The notes below the pieces were generated by a model. That model saw only the letters and a program-made list of their open reading frames with translations. It ran no database searches and was not told where the DNA came from. A stretch of DNA of 64,000 nt from JAUYIV01 sp040882645 (GTDB taxonomy: Bacteria > Actinomycetota > Acidimicrobiia > Spongiisociales > UBA11373). A program made the position numbers and the translations under genes. Shown piece by piece: positions 17,159 to 25,504 of this stretch (position 1 is its first letter; each line of letters opens with the position of its first letter). The DNA is taken from NCBI GenBank assembly GCA_040882645.1, contig JBBEAX010000052.1, positions 38,775 to 102,774 of the forward strand. Direction: 5' to 3'.

Positions 17159-18045
17159 GCGTTTTTGGCTCCCGAGCGGAAGTAGATGACCGTCCCGGCC
17201 AGCATCACGACCATGATTCCGAACGAAAGGGCCGCTCCGAACGGCTGATTACGCGCGGCGAGGAACTGGCTGACGATGTAGTCACCGATCAGCACGTCGG
17301 TCGCACCTCCGAGGATGGCCGGGGTCACATAGGCCCCGAGCGCGGGGATGAAGACCAGGATCGATCCGGCGATCACCCCGGGCCGCGACAGCGGCCATGT
17401 CACCCTCCGAAAGGCCTGCCACCCGCTGGCGTAGAGATCCCGGGCGGCCTCCACCAGGCTCCAGTCCATTCGCTCCAGGGCGGCGTAGAGGGGCAGCACC
17501 ATGAAGGGAAGAAACCCGTACACCAGGCCGATGAGGACCGCGGTGTTGGTGAACAGCAGCCGGATTGGCTCCCCGCCCATCGCCTGCGCCAGTTGGGAAA
17601 GGGGGCCGTCGCTGCCGAGGAGCACCTTCCAGGCGTAGGTGCGAACCAGGAAGTTCGACCAGAACGGGATCATCACCAACACCAGCAGGACGTTGCGAAC
17701 CCGAGGACCGCGGGTGGCGATGTAATAGGCGAACGGGTACGAGACCGCCAGGCATATCACGGTCGTGATCAACGCGAGGACGAAGGAACGGCGGAAGATG
17801 TCGAAGACCAGTGGGTCGAATAGCCGCCGATAGCTGTCCAGGTTCCAGCCTTCCAGCACGGTACGCCCGGTGGAACTCCGGGTGGCAAAGGAGTACACGA
17901 ACACGATCACCAGTGGAACCAGGAAGAACACCATCAGATAGGCCCAGGCCGGCAGCGCGATGAAGAACCCGCGGCGTGCCTCGGCCTTGCGGGCAGCCGT
18001 CTCCAGCTCGGGGCGGGCGGACTCGACGATGGCGTCGGGGCTCAA
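17155..18045 (-). CDS. potB: Polyamine ABC transporter permease, PotB type
   Basis: About 296 residues; six membrane helices and the EAA loop EAARDLYASGWQAFRRVTWPL. FWSNFLVRTYAWKVLL is a PotB/YdcU hallmark. The start is not certain: a TTG at 18045 overlaps the potA stop as TTGA, matching the coupling used throughout this operon, while a GTG 33 bases upstream at 18078 would give eleven more residues. I chose the overlap. It heterodimerises with PotC. Confidence 0.88.
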   Translation of the reverse strand: MSPDAIVESARPELETAARKAEARRGFFIALPAWAYLMVFFLVPLVIVFVYSFATRSSTGRTVLEGWNLDSYRRLFDPLVFDIFRRSFVLALITTVICLAVSYPFAYYIATRGPRVRNVLLVLVMIPFWSNFLVRTYAWKVLLGSDGPLSQLAQAMGGEPIRLLFTNTAVLIGLVYGFLPFMVLPLYAALERMDWSLVEAARDLYASGWQAFRRVTWPLSRPGVIAGSILVFIPALGAYVTPAILGGATDVLIGDYIVSQFLAARNQPFGAALSFGIMVVMLAGTVIYFRSGAKNA

Positions 18046-19106
18046 TTCGCAACGACGATCGTCGCCGCCTGGTCCCACCCCACCACCACCCGGTCGGCGG
18101 TGTGGAACAGTTCCACCCCGGGGCGGTTCTCCTCCTTCACCTCGACCACGCCCGCAGGCGTGTCGACCTCGTAATAAAAGACGTCCCCGTAGTAGATCCG
18201 CCTGATGACCGAGCCCTCGACCCGGTTGAGACCGTCGGGAATGTGCTCGCTGGGGCCATAGAGCTCCAACCGCTCGGGCCTCACCGCCATCGTGACATCC
18301 TGACCGGCGGCCGCCCCGGTCTCGGCCTTGACGACCAAGCCTCCGAGCAAGCGCACCGAGTGATGATCGACCACGCTGGCAGGCAGCAGGTTGATCTCGC
18401 CGATGAAGTCGGCCACAAAGCGTGATGAGGGACGCTCGTAGATCTCTTCTGGCGTACCCACCTGCAGCAGCCGGCCACCACTCATGACCCCGATCCGGTC
18501 GCTCATGGTGAGCGCTTCCTCCTGGTCGTGGGTGACATAGATGAAGGTGATGCCCACCCGCTCCTGGAGGACCTTGAGCTCCACCTGCATCGCCTGCCGC
18601 AGCTTGAGATCGAGAGCGCCGAGCGGCTCGTCCAGCAGCAACACCTCTGGCTCGTTGACGAGAGCGCGGGCGAGCGCCACCCGCTGCTGCTGGCCACCAG
18701 AAAGCTGGCTCGAGGAGGCTTCCGCCCGGTCGGAGAGCTGAACCATGTCGAGTGCCCGCTTCACCCGCTGTTCAGCCTCGGTCTTGCCGACATCCTTCAT
18801 CCGCAACCCGAATCCGACGTTCTCGGCGACGTTCATGTGCGGGAAGAGGGCATATGACTGGAAGACGGTGTTGACCGGACGCTTGTTCGGCGGCAGCAGG
18901 CCCATCTCGACGCCGTGGATCTTCAAAGAGCCCGAGGTCGGGAACTCGAACCCGGCGATCATTCGCAGCGTCGTGGTCTTGCCGCACCCGCTCGGGCCAA
19001 GGAGGGAGAAGAACTCACCGTCCTCGATGGCGAGGTTGAGGTCGTTGACCGCGTGAACGTCGCCGAACGCCTTCGACACGTCCTGCATCTCGACCGCGAC
19101 TCTCAC
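18042..19106 (-). CDS. potA: Polyamine ABC transporter ATP-binding protein
   Basis: 354 residues. Walker A GPSGCGKTT (about 37-45), Q-loop VFQSYALFPHM, signature LSGGQQQRVALARAL, Walker B LLLDEPLGALD and the switch His in THDQEEAL. The C-terminal third is the TOBE regulatory domain (MAVRPERLELYG). A GGGAGG ribosome site precedes the GTG start. It energises PotB/PotC from the cytoplasm and is the first gene of the potABCD operon. Confidence 0.92.
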   Translation of the reverse strand: MRVAVEMQDVSKAFGDVHAVNDLNLAIEDGEFFSLLGPSGCGKTTTLRMIAGFEFPTSGSLKIHGVEMGLLPPNKRPVNTVFQSYALFPHMNVAENVGFGLRMKDVGKTEAEQRVKRALDMVQLSDRAEASSSQLSGGQQQRVALARALVNEPEVLLLDEPLGALDLKLRQAMQVELKVLQERVGITFIYVTHDQEEALTMSDRIGVMSGGRLLQVGTPEEIYERPSSRFVADFIGEINLLPASVVDHHSVRLLGGLVVKAETGAAAGQDVTMAVRPERLELYGPSEHIPDGLNRVEGSVIRRIYYGDVFYYEVDTPAGVVEVKEENRPGVELFHTADRVVVGWDQAATIVVAN

Positions 19107-19156
19107 TCGGCCACCTCCCGGAGACGGGCGATGCTACGCAACGGCGTCGGACCCCG

Positions 19157-19222
19157 TCACGTCCGAGCCAGCTTCGCCTGCTTGAGGGTGTCGACCCGGT
19201 CGGGGGAGATCGTGGCGGTCAC
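19157..19222 (-). CDS. Possible 21-residue coupled micro-ORF
   Basis: A GTG overlaps the stop of the upstream aldehyde dehydrogenase gene as GTGA and opens a 21-codon frame (TATISPDRVDTLKQAKLART). It lies between that gene and potA. The overlap matches the coupling style of the region, but the peptide has no recognisable family and chance cannot be excluded. Confidence 0.2.
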   Translation of the reverse strand: MTATISPDRVDTLKQAKLART

Positions 19223-20658
19223 TGCTTGATCACCACGTGCTTGCTGATCGTGTAATCGAGCACCGCCTCCTCGGACAGGTCCTTGCCAAACCCGGACTGC
19301 TTGAACCCGCCGTGGGGGAACTCCGAGGTGATGGGCAGGTGGTCGTTGATCCACACCGTGCCGAATTCGAGATCGCGGGCCATCCGCATCGCCCGGCCGG
19401 TGTCCTTGGTCCACACCGATGCCGCCAGGCCATAGAGCACGTCATTGCCGTACTCGATCGCCTGCTCCTCCGAATCGATCGGCAGCATGACCAGCACGGG
19501 GCCGAACACCTCGTCCTGGACGATCTCCGACCGCTGGTCGGCGTCGGTGATGACCGTGGGCTCGAAGTAGTAGCCCTTGTCGAGACCCTGCGGAGTGCCT
19601 CCGCCGACCACCACCTTGCCGCCGGCCGACTTCGCCCGGTCGACGAAGCCGCGCACCCGCTCCAACTGACGCGCCGAGATGAGCGGACCCATCGATACGT
19701 CGGCGTCGTAGGGCCCGCCCACCTTTACCGCGCTCATTGCCCCGGCCACGGCGTCGACCGCCTCGGCGTAGCGGCTCCGCTCGACATACACCCGGGTGGC
19801 CGCGGTGCAGTCCTGACCGGAGTTGAAGGTGGCGCCGACAGTGGCCCCGCCTGCCAACGCCTCGATGTCGGCGTCGTCGAAAACCAGCAACGGTGCCTTG
19901 CCCCCGAGTTCGAGGTGCACCCGCTTGAGCGTCTCGGCCGCAGTCGCCATCACCCGCTTGCCGGCGGGGGTGGAGCCGGTGAGCGACACCATGCGGACGT
20001 CGGGGTGCTCGACGATCGCCTGGCCGACATCGTTGCCACCGGTGACCACGTTGAACACCCCGTCGGGGATCCCCGCCTCTTTCGACATCTCGGCGAGCAT
20101 CAGGGTGGTCCGAGGCGTGGTCGGGGCGGGCTTGAGCACCACGGTGCACCCGGCGGCGAGCGCCGGACCGATCTTCCACACCGCCATGTTCAGCGGGTAG
20201 TTCCACGGGGTGATCTGGCCGACGACGCCCACCGGCTCGCGGCGCAACATCGAGGTGTATCCCTTGAGGAAGTCTCCAGCGGCGGTGCCCGCCCAGCTGC
20301 GGGCGGCGGCGGCAAAGAACTTCAGGTTGTCGACCGAGAAAGGCACATCGCTCCCGAGGCTCATCGACTGGTACGGCTTGCCGGTGTCCTCGCTCTCGAT
20401 GCGGGCAAAGTCTTCGGCGCGTTGCTCGAGCAGCGACGCCAGCTTGTGGAGGGCCTCGGACCGCTCAGCAGGAGCCGCCTTCGACCACTCTCCCCCGTAG
20501 AAGGCCGTGCGCGCTGCCTGAACCGCTCGATCCACGTCGCCACGGGTCGACTCGGTCACCTGATCGACCACTTCGCCATTCGACGGGTTCTCGACCTCGA
20601 CGGAGACCCCGCCGTCGCTGTCCTGCCACCCACCACCGATCCACAGCCGCCAACCCAT
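19219..20658 (-). CDS. Gamma-aminobutyraldehyde/betaine-aldehyde-type dehydrogenase
   Basis: 479 residues of aldehyde dehydrogenase. TPWNYPLNMAVWKIGPALAAG, catalytic Glu250 in LELGGKAP and Cys284 in NSGQDCTAATR place it with the 4-aminobutyraldehyde dehydrogenase (PatD/YdcW) group, where GQDCTAATR is typical. It would oxidise 4-aminobutanal from putrescine to 4-aminobutanoate with NAD. The start ATG follows GGGAGGTCAGG. It lies 112 bp upstream of potA on the same strand, linking uptake and catabolism. Confidence 0.86.
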   Translation of the reverse strand: MGWRLWIGGGWQDSDGGVSVEVENPSNGEVVDQVTESTRGDVDRAVQAARTAFYGGEWSKAAPAERSEALHKLASLLEQRAEDFARIESEDTGKPYQSMSLGSDVPFSVDNLKFFAAAARSWAGTAAGDFLKGYTSMLRREPVGVVGQITPWNYPLNMAVWKIGPALAAGCTVVLKPAPTTPRTTLMLAEMSKEAGIPDGVFNVVTGGNDVGQAIVEHPDVRMVSLTGSTPAGKRVMATAAETLKRVHLELGGKAPLLVFDDADIEALAGGATVGATFNSGQDCTAATRVYVERSRYAEAVDAVAGAMSAVKVGGPYDADVSMGPLISARQLERVRGFVDRAKSAGGKVVVGGGTPQGLDKGYYFEPTVITDADQRSEIVQDEVFGPVLVMLPIDSEEQAIEYGNDVLYGLAASVWTKDTGRAMRMARDLEFGTVWINDHLPITSEFPHGGFKQSGFGKDLSEEAVLDYTISKHVVIKQ

Positions 20659-20711
20659 CCTGACCTCCCAATGAATTGGCACGAGACGCTACTAGCAGTC
20701 GTCGGTCCTCC

Positions 20712-20754
20712 GTCACCAGTCACCAGTCACCAGTCACCAGTCACCAGTCACCAG
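20712..20754. repeat. Perfect heptamer array (GTCACCA x6)
   Basis: Six exact tandem copies of GTCACCA plus one further G, the most regular of the 7-bp arrays. It lies 54 bp upstream of the aminobutyraldehyde dehydrogenase start. Confidence 0.9.
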
Positions 20755-20790
20755 AAGGAGGGCCGCGCTTCGCTCGGCCGCGGTTGGAGC

Positions 20791-20818
20791 GCGATGAGCG
20801 AAAGGCGAAAGGCGAAAC
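20791..20818. repeat. Second heptamer array in the same gap (GCGAAAG type)
   Basis: GCGATGA, GCGAAAG, GCGAAAG and GCGAAAC run with 7-bp period, 36 bp after the GTCACCA array. To the right lies GGCCGGCCGGAGGCCGGCC palindromic DNA that matches, inverted, sequence in the gap at about 2300-2330. Confidence 0.75.
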
Positions 20819-20906
20819 CCGGTTCGGAGCCCTCTTGCGGATAGTGGGTAGCGTGGCCGGCCGGAGGCCGGCCCAAGGCGGCCGATGGCCGCCCGGCAGC
20901 GGCTTC

Positions 20907-22492
20907 TTAACCGACGTCTATCACCAGTGTCTGCAGATCGGTGAATTCCTCGATCCGCCCCCGGCNNNNNNNNNNNNNNNNNNNNNNNNNNNNNNNNNNN
21001 NNNNNNNNNNNNNNNNNNNNNNNNNNNNNNNNNNNNNNNNNNNNNNNNNNNNNNNNNNNNNNNNNCCGACGTCTATCACCAGTGTCTGCAGATCGGTGAA
21101 TTCCTCGATCCGCCCCCGGCCCCAGCCGGTGTCGGTGCCGGCGGCACCGCCGAATGGCTGGAAGGTCTCCCAGAAGTCGGTGGAATCGTTGACCACCACC
21201 GTGCCCGACCGGATGCGGTCGGCGTACCAGAACGCCTTCTGCAGCGAGTTGGTGAACACGGCAGCCTGGAGACCGAGGCGGGTGCGGTTGGCCATGGCCA
21301 CCGCCTCGGCATCGTCGGAAGCGGTGAGGATCGGCAGCACCGGGCCGAACGACTCGTCGGTCGACAGCAGGCTCTCCTCGGGCACCCGGTCGACGACCGT
21401 GAAGTCGTAGTAGAGCGCGGTCGGAAACCCGGGAGCCCGCCCGCCGCCTCGCAGTAACTCGGCACCGCGCTCGGCGGCGTCGGCCAGATGCCGGTCCATC
21501 TTCGCCGCGGTCGGCTCATTGTTCAGCGGGCCCATGTTGGTGGCCTCGTCGAATGGGTCGCCGAGTTTCACCACCGCCGCTGCCTCGAGTGCCGCCTCGA
21601 CGAAGTGATCGTGGACCGATTCGACGACGATCACCCGCTCGGTGGCACAGCAGACCTGGCCGGCGTTGTAGTACGCCCCGTAGACGGCGGCTTCCGCCGC
21701 GGCAGCGATGTTGGCGTCGTTGGTGACGATGGTGGGCCCGTTGCCCGACATCTCCATGATCGAGCGCTTGATGCCCATGCGGGCGATGATCTTGCGGCCG
21801 GTCTCGCTCGACCCGGTGAAGCCGACGGCGTCGACTCCGGAGTGGCTCACCAACGCATCACCCACCGAGGCCCCTCCCGGGATCACGGAAACCAGCCCTT
21901 TAGGCACGCCTGCTGCATCGAACGCCTCCGCCAGCTTGAGCAGCGCCAGTGAGGTGAACTCCGGCGGCTTGGCGATCACCGCGTTGCCGGCGGCGAGACC
22001 GGGGCCGATGTACTCGAGCGGGATGGTCACCGGGAAGTTCCACGGCGTGATCGCCGCCCACACCCCCACCGGTCGCCGGAAGGTGAACATCCGCTTGTTG
22101 CGATCGGTGGTGGGGATCACCTCACCGCCGAGGCGCTTGATGTCTTCGGCGGCGTTGATGAAGTACTGGTTCGCCTCCTGGATGTCCTCGAGCGACTCAG
22201 CGTGATACGGCTTCCCCTGCTCGAGGGTCTGGATCCGGGCGATCTCCTCGACCATCTCCTCGATCGCTCCGGCGATCCGGTGGCAGAGGTCGGCCCGCTC
22301 GAAGGGCGACCAGTGACGGAAATCGTCCTGGGCAGCCCGAGCGGCGGCGACGGCCCGGTCGATATCGGCAGCCGAGGCGATCGGGATAGTGGCCAGATGC
22401 TCCCCGGTCACGGGGCTGATCAGCTCGTGGGCCTCGTCCCCCGTGCCATCGGTCCATTCTCCGCCGATATAGATCTTGGCCACCGCGGCCAT
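20907..22492 (-). CDS. Aldehyde dehydrogenase interrupted by an assembly gap
   Basis: An aldehyde dehydrogenase with TPWNFPVTIP, GFTGSSETG, Glu247 in MEMSGNGP and catalytic Cys281 in GQVCCATERV. Its 3' end is disturbed by 100 N (20966-21065) flanked by a 55-bp exact duplication. If the N and one copy are removed, the frame runs without a break from the ATG at 22492 to a TAA at 20907-20909, giving 476 residues ending TLVIDVG, a normal family length. The start has GGGAGG upstream. It is divergent from the aminotransferase gene, sharing a 102-bp promoter region. The substrate is unknown; the context suggests an aldehyde from amine breakdown. Confidence 0.82.
20966..21065. other. Scaffold gap of 100 N flanked by a 55-bp duplication
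   Basis: Bases 20911-20965 and 21066-21120 are identical. This is what a scaffolder produces when two contigs that really overlap are joined with a fixed-size gap. The interrupted gene becomes intact when the overlap is collapsed, so probably no sequence is missing here. Confidence 0.93.
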
Positions 22493-22594
22493 TTCGACCT
22501 CCCACTTCCGGACGAGCGACGCTACCAGCGGCGCCCGGGATCGACCGCCCTTCGCTCACCCCTTACACTCGCCGCTCCGCGAGAGGAGCGAACC
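22493..22594. promoter_or_regulatory. Divergent promoter region
   Basis: This 102-bp gap lies between the start codons of the aldehyde dehydrogenase (minus) and aminotransferase (plus) genes, so it must hold both promoters. TACACT at about 22564 is a plausible -10 for the plus gene; no good -35 is evident. GAGAGGAG serves as the ribosome site of the aminotransferase. Confidence 0.45.
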
Positions 22595-23905
22595 ATGGGC
22601 CTGCAGGGTCCCACCACATCAGACTGGTACCAGAGGGCGAACGCCGCCCTGGTCAACGGCGTGTCGAGCGGGTTTCGCTTCTGGGGCCCCGACGACACGC
22701 TGGTGATCCAGCGGGGCGACGGCGCCTACGTCGAGGACATGGACGGCAAGCGCTATGTCGACTACCAGTTGGGGTTCGGCCCCGTGATCCTCGGCCATGC
22801 CCATCCCGCCATCTCGTCGGCGGTGGCCGAGGCCGCCGCCTCGGGCACGACCTTCGCGATGACGTCGGCGCGCGAGATCGAGGCCGCCGAGCTTTTCAAG
22901 GCGGCGGTGCCGTGGGTGGACCGGCTGCGGTTCACCAACACCGGCACCGAGGCAACCATGCACGCCATCCGGCTCGCCCGGGCGGTGACCGGCAAGGAAC
23001 TCGTCCTCAAGTTCGAAGGCGCCTATCACGGTGCCCACGACTACGTGCTGTTCTCCACTGCAAGTGCGGCGCCCGCCGCGATGGGTTCGCGCCGCAGCCC
23101 GGTGCCGCTACAGAGCTCCTCGGGGATTCCCGAGGCGATCCGGGCGTTGGTGCGCACCCTACCGTTCAACGACCTCGAAGCCGTGAAGCGCCTGTTTGCG
23201 CGAGACGGCGGACGGATCGCATGCGTGATCGTGGAGCCGATCATGGGTAACTACTTCGGAGTGATGCCCGACGACGGCTATCTCGCCGGGCTCCGTTCCC
23301 TTTGCGACGAGCACGGCGTGGTGTTGATCTTCGACGAGGTAAAGACCGGCTTCCGTATCGCCCTCGGCGGCGCCCAGGAGTGGTTCGGGGTGACTCCCGA
23401 CTTGGCGACCTTCGCCAAGTCGATGGGCAACGGGTTCCCGGTGGCAGCGGTGGCCGGACGCGAACACGTGGTGGGGGCCTGGGCCGACGGCGGGGTGATG
23501 CAGGCAGGCACCTATTCGGGCAATGGCCTGTCGGCCGCGGCGACCGCCGCCACTATTCGTGAGTTGCTGACCGGAGCACCGCTCGCCGCGGTCGACCGCG
23601 CCGGCACGGCTCTGATCGAGGGCATCCGCGGCATCTGCTCGGAGAAGGGGCTCGCTGCCCATGTGCTCGGACCCCCGTCGATGTTCGGGATCTTCCTCGG
23701 TGAAGAGCCGCCGCGCGATTTCCGGGATGTCGGCGGGCATGACGAGGAGCTGTACTCGAAGGTGGTCATGGGAATGATCGCCCGTGGCGTCATGCCGTGC
23801 GACGACGCAAGGGAGCCATGGTTCGTCTCGGCGGCCCACGGTGACGCCGAGGTCGAGCTATCACTCACCGCCTTCAGCGACGCTCTCACCGAGGCACTGG
23901 GATAG
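22595..23905 (+). CDS. Class III PLP-dependent aminotransferase (HemL-like)
   Basis: 436 residues. NTGTEATMHAIRLARA, the PLP-stacking FEGAYHGAHD, the Asp of IFDEVKTGFR and the Schiff-base Lys of FAKSMGNGFP are all in place. The overall pattern (LGFGPVILGHAHP) is closest to glutamate-1-semialdehyde-aminomutase-like aminotransferases, but this is unlikely to be the haem gene because it sits in an amine-catabolic cluster. It could transaminate putrescine or 4-aminobutanoate; that is inference. The ATG follows GAGAGGAG. Confidence 0.83.
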   Translation: MGLQGPTTSDWYQRANAALVNGVSSGFRFWGPDDTLVIQRGDGAYVEDMDGKRYVDYQLGFGPVILGHAHPAISSAVAEAAASGTTFAMTSAREIEAAELFKAAVPWVDRLRFTNTGTEATMHAIRLARAVTGKELVLKFEGAYHGAHDYVLFSTASAAPAAMGSRRSPVPLQSSSGIPEAIRALVRTLPFNDLEAVKRLFARDGGRIACVIVEPIMGNYFGVMPDDGYLAGLRSLCDEHGVVLIFDEVKTGFRIALGGAQEWFGVTPDLATFAKSMGNGFPVAAVAGREHVVGAWADGGVMQAGTYSGNGLSAAATAATIRELLTGAPLAAVDRAGTALIEGIRGICSEKGLAAHVLGPPSMFGIFLGEEPPRDFRDVGGHDEELYSKVVMGMIARGVMPCDDAREPWFVSAAHGDAEVELSLTAFSDALTEALG

Positions 23906-23907
23906 GC

Positions 23908-24243
23908 GTGACAGCAGTCGTACCAATCGCCGGAACGGCCCTGGCCGACTTCGAGGCGGCCCTGGCGAAACTCGACGCCGGCTGCTGCGACCCGGGCCGC
24001 AGCCCGCGGATGCAGGCACTGGCCGCCGCCCTGGCTGCCGTCCGCCGGGAGATCGGGGAGATCGAATCGAACCCCGAGGTGGCCCCGGCAGCCATCGTGA
24101 CCCTCGAAGAGATGGGCGGTCAGATCGGGCGCCTGCAGGTCGGCTGCTGCACGGAGAAGCGAATGCCGATCTACGCCCGGATGTTGGAGGATCTCGCCGA
24201 TGCCCAGCTGGCCGTCAGCCGGGCGATCGGCACCGGCCACTAG
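23908..24243 (+). CDS. Small helical Cys-containing protein, unknown
   Basis: 111 residues starting at a GTG two bases after the aminotransferase stop, so almost certainly co-transcribed with it. The protein is mostly amphipathic helix and has two CC pairs (GCCDPGRSP near residue 25, GCCTEKRMP near residue 80) that could bind a metal. I recognise no family. It converges with terC, overlapping its stop by four bases. Confidence 0.6.
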   Translation: MTAVVPIAGTALADFEAALAKLDAGCCDPGRSPRMQALAAALAAVRREIGEIESNPEVAPAAIVTLEEMGGQIGRLQVGCCTEKRMPIYARMLEDLADAQLAVSRAIGTGH

Positions 24244-25238
24244 ACCTCGTCGTGGTCGTGCGGCAAGGGCGCCGGCTCCCCGGCGGCCTGCAGCCTCCGC
24301 TGGCGTAGCTCGCTGAAGATCATCGCCGCGGCCAGGATCGAGAGGATCACCCCGAGAGAGAGGAAGGTGTTGACGTGGTACCACGGGGCGACCGTCATCT
24401 TCAGCCCAACAAAGATCAACACCGCTCCCAGCCCGTGCGACAGGTAGTGGAACCTCTTGCGGGCGTTGGCGAGTAGGAAGTACATCGCCCGCAGGCCGAG
24501 GATCGCAAAGGCGTTGGACGAGAAGACCAGGAACGGCTCGTGTGAAACGGCCAGGATCGCCGGCACCGAGTCGACTGCGAAGATGATGTCGGTTATCTCC
24601 ACCACGATCAACGCGGCGAGCAGCGGGGTGGCCACGCGCCGCCCGTTGACCTTCGTAAAGAAGTTGTGCCCATCGAGGTCCTTCGACACCGGCACGAAGC
24701 GCTGCACCAGTCCGAGGATCTTGTTCGCCCCTTCGCCCTCGTCGTCGCGGTGCCGGATGACCTTCGCCCCGGTGTACACGAGGAATACTCCGAAGATCAC
24801 CAGGACGAAGACAAACCGGGTAATCAGCGCGGTGCCGAGGCCGATGAACAGCCCCCGGAACACGAGCGCCCCGAAGATGCCCCAGAAGAGCACCCGGTGC
24901 TGGTACTTGAGGGGCACCCTCAGGGTCGTCAGGAGGATTGCCCACACGAACACATTGTCCACGCTGAGGGACTTCTCGATCAGATACCCCGACAGATACT
25001 CCCCGAAGGCTTCGGCGCCCCACACGTACGCGACCACGCCGGAAAAGGCCAGGCCGCAAGCCACCCAGGCCCCCGATTCGAATAGCGCCTCGCGCTGCGA
25101 AGGCTCGTGGTCGTCGCGATGACGGAACAGATCGATCGACAGCAGGACGAGGATGGTGATGCCGAGCGCGATCCACGCTCCCATGGGCACGTCGATCGAA
25201 ACGAAGTTCTCGCGAGGGATTGCAGGGGCGGCGAGCAC
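24240..25238 (-). CDS. TerC-family integral membrane protein
   Basis: 332 residues with about nine membrane helices. The family signatures are SLSVDNVFVWAILL and EITDIIFAVDSVPAILAVS, the latter holding the conserved acidic residues in the membrane. TerC/Alx proteins are linked to manganese efflux and protection during metal loading of exported proteins; tellurite resistance is the historical name. The start is a GTG without a strong ribosome site, and a downstream ATG at residue 19 is an alternative. I looked upstream for a yybP-ykoY manganese riboswitch and did not see a convincing one. Confidence 0.85.
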   Translation of the reverse strand: MLAAPAIPRENFVSIDVPMGAWIALGITILVLLSIDLFRHRDDHEPSQREALFESGAWVACGLAFSGVVAYVWGAEAFGEYLSGYLIEKSLSVDNVFVWAILLTTLRVPLKYQHRVLFWGIFGALVFRGLFIGLGTALITRFVFVLVIFGVFLVYTGAKVIRHRDDEGEGANKILGLVQRFVPVSKDLDGHNFFTKVNGRRVATPLLAALIVVEITDIIFAVDSVPAILAVSHEPFLVFSSNAFAILGLRAMYFLLANARKRFHYLSHGLGAVLIFVGLKMTVAPWYHVNTFLSLGVILSILAAAMIFSELRQRRLQAAGEPAPLPHDHDEV

Positions 25239-25504
25239 GACCCCTTTCTAGCGTCCCCGCAGGGGCAAGAACCCCGCAGTCGGCCCGGGAATGGACGGGC
25301 CCTTATGCCTGTTACAGTGGCAAGGCCGCACCGGGTGGAGGCCAGCGGAAATTCGCTTCCCCGGTGACTCAACGGCATGGCTTGTTCCCCGGCTCGATTG
25401 CCTCTTCGGCCGACCCTCGACCGCGCACGGCGTGTTGCCGCGCCGGTCGGGCAGAGCTCGGCACATTCAATCGATCACCCCTCTGGGGGCCAGGAGACTG
25501 ACTC
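25239..25504. promoter_or_regulatory. 266-bp divergent gap between terC and the helicase gene
   Basis: It must hold promoters for both genes. It contains CCCCGCAGGGGC and a CGGGAATGGACGGGCCC region able to form hairpins. A long untranslated leader is common for cold-responsive DEAD-box genes, but no specific element was identified. Confidence 0.35.

Noticed and set aside
20712..20754. GTCACCA array as a CRISPR
   Set aside because: The unit is 7 bp with no spacers and no cas genes are nearby.
19237..20844. Long plus-strand open frame over the aminobutyraldehyde dehydrogenase
   Set aside because: It is antisense to a complete aldehyde dehydrogenase and has no recognisable protein features.
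23512..25176. Minus-strand frame spanning terC and the aminotransferase
   Set aside because: It crosses two genuine genes in a different frame and is Arg/Gly-rich throughout.
25239..25504. Manganese (yybP-ykoY) riboswitch before terC
   Set aside because: The conserved core bases of that motif could not be found on the minus strand.
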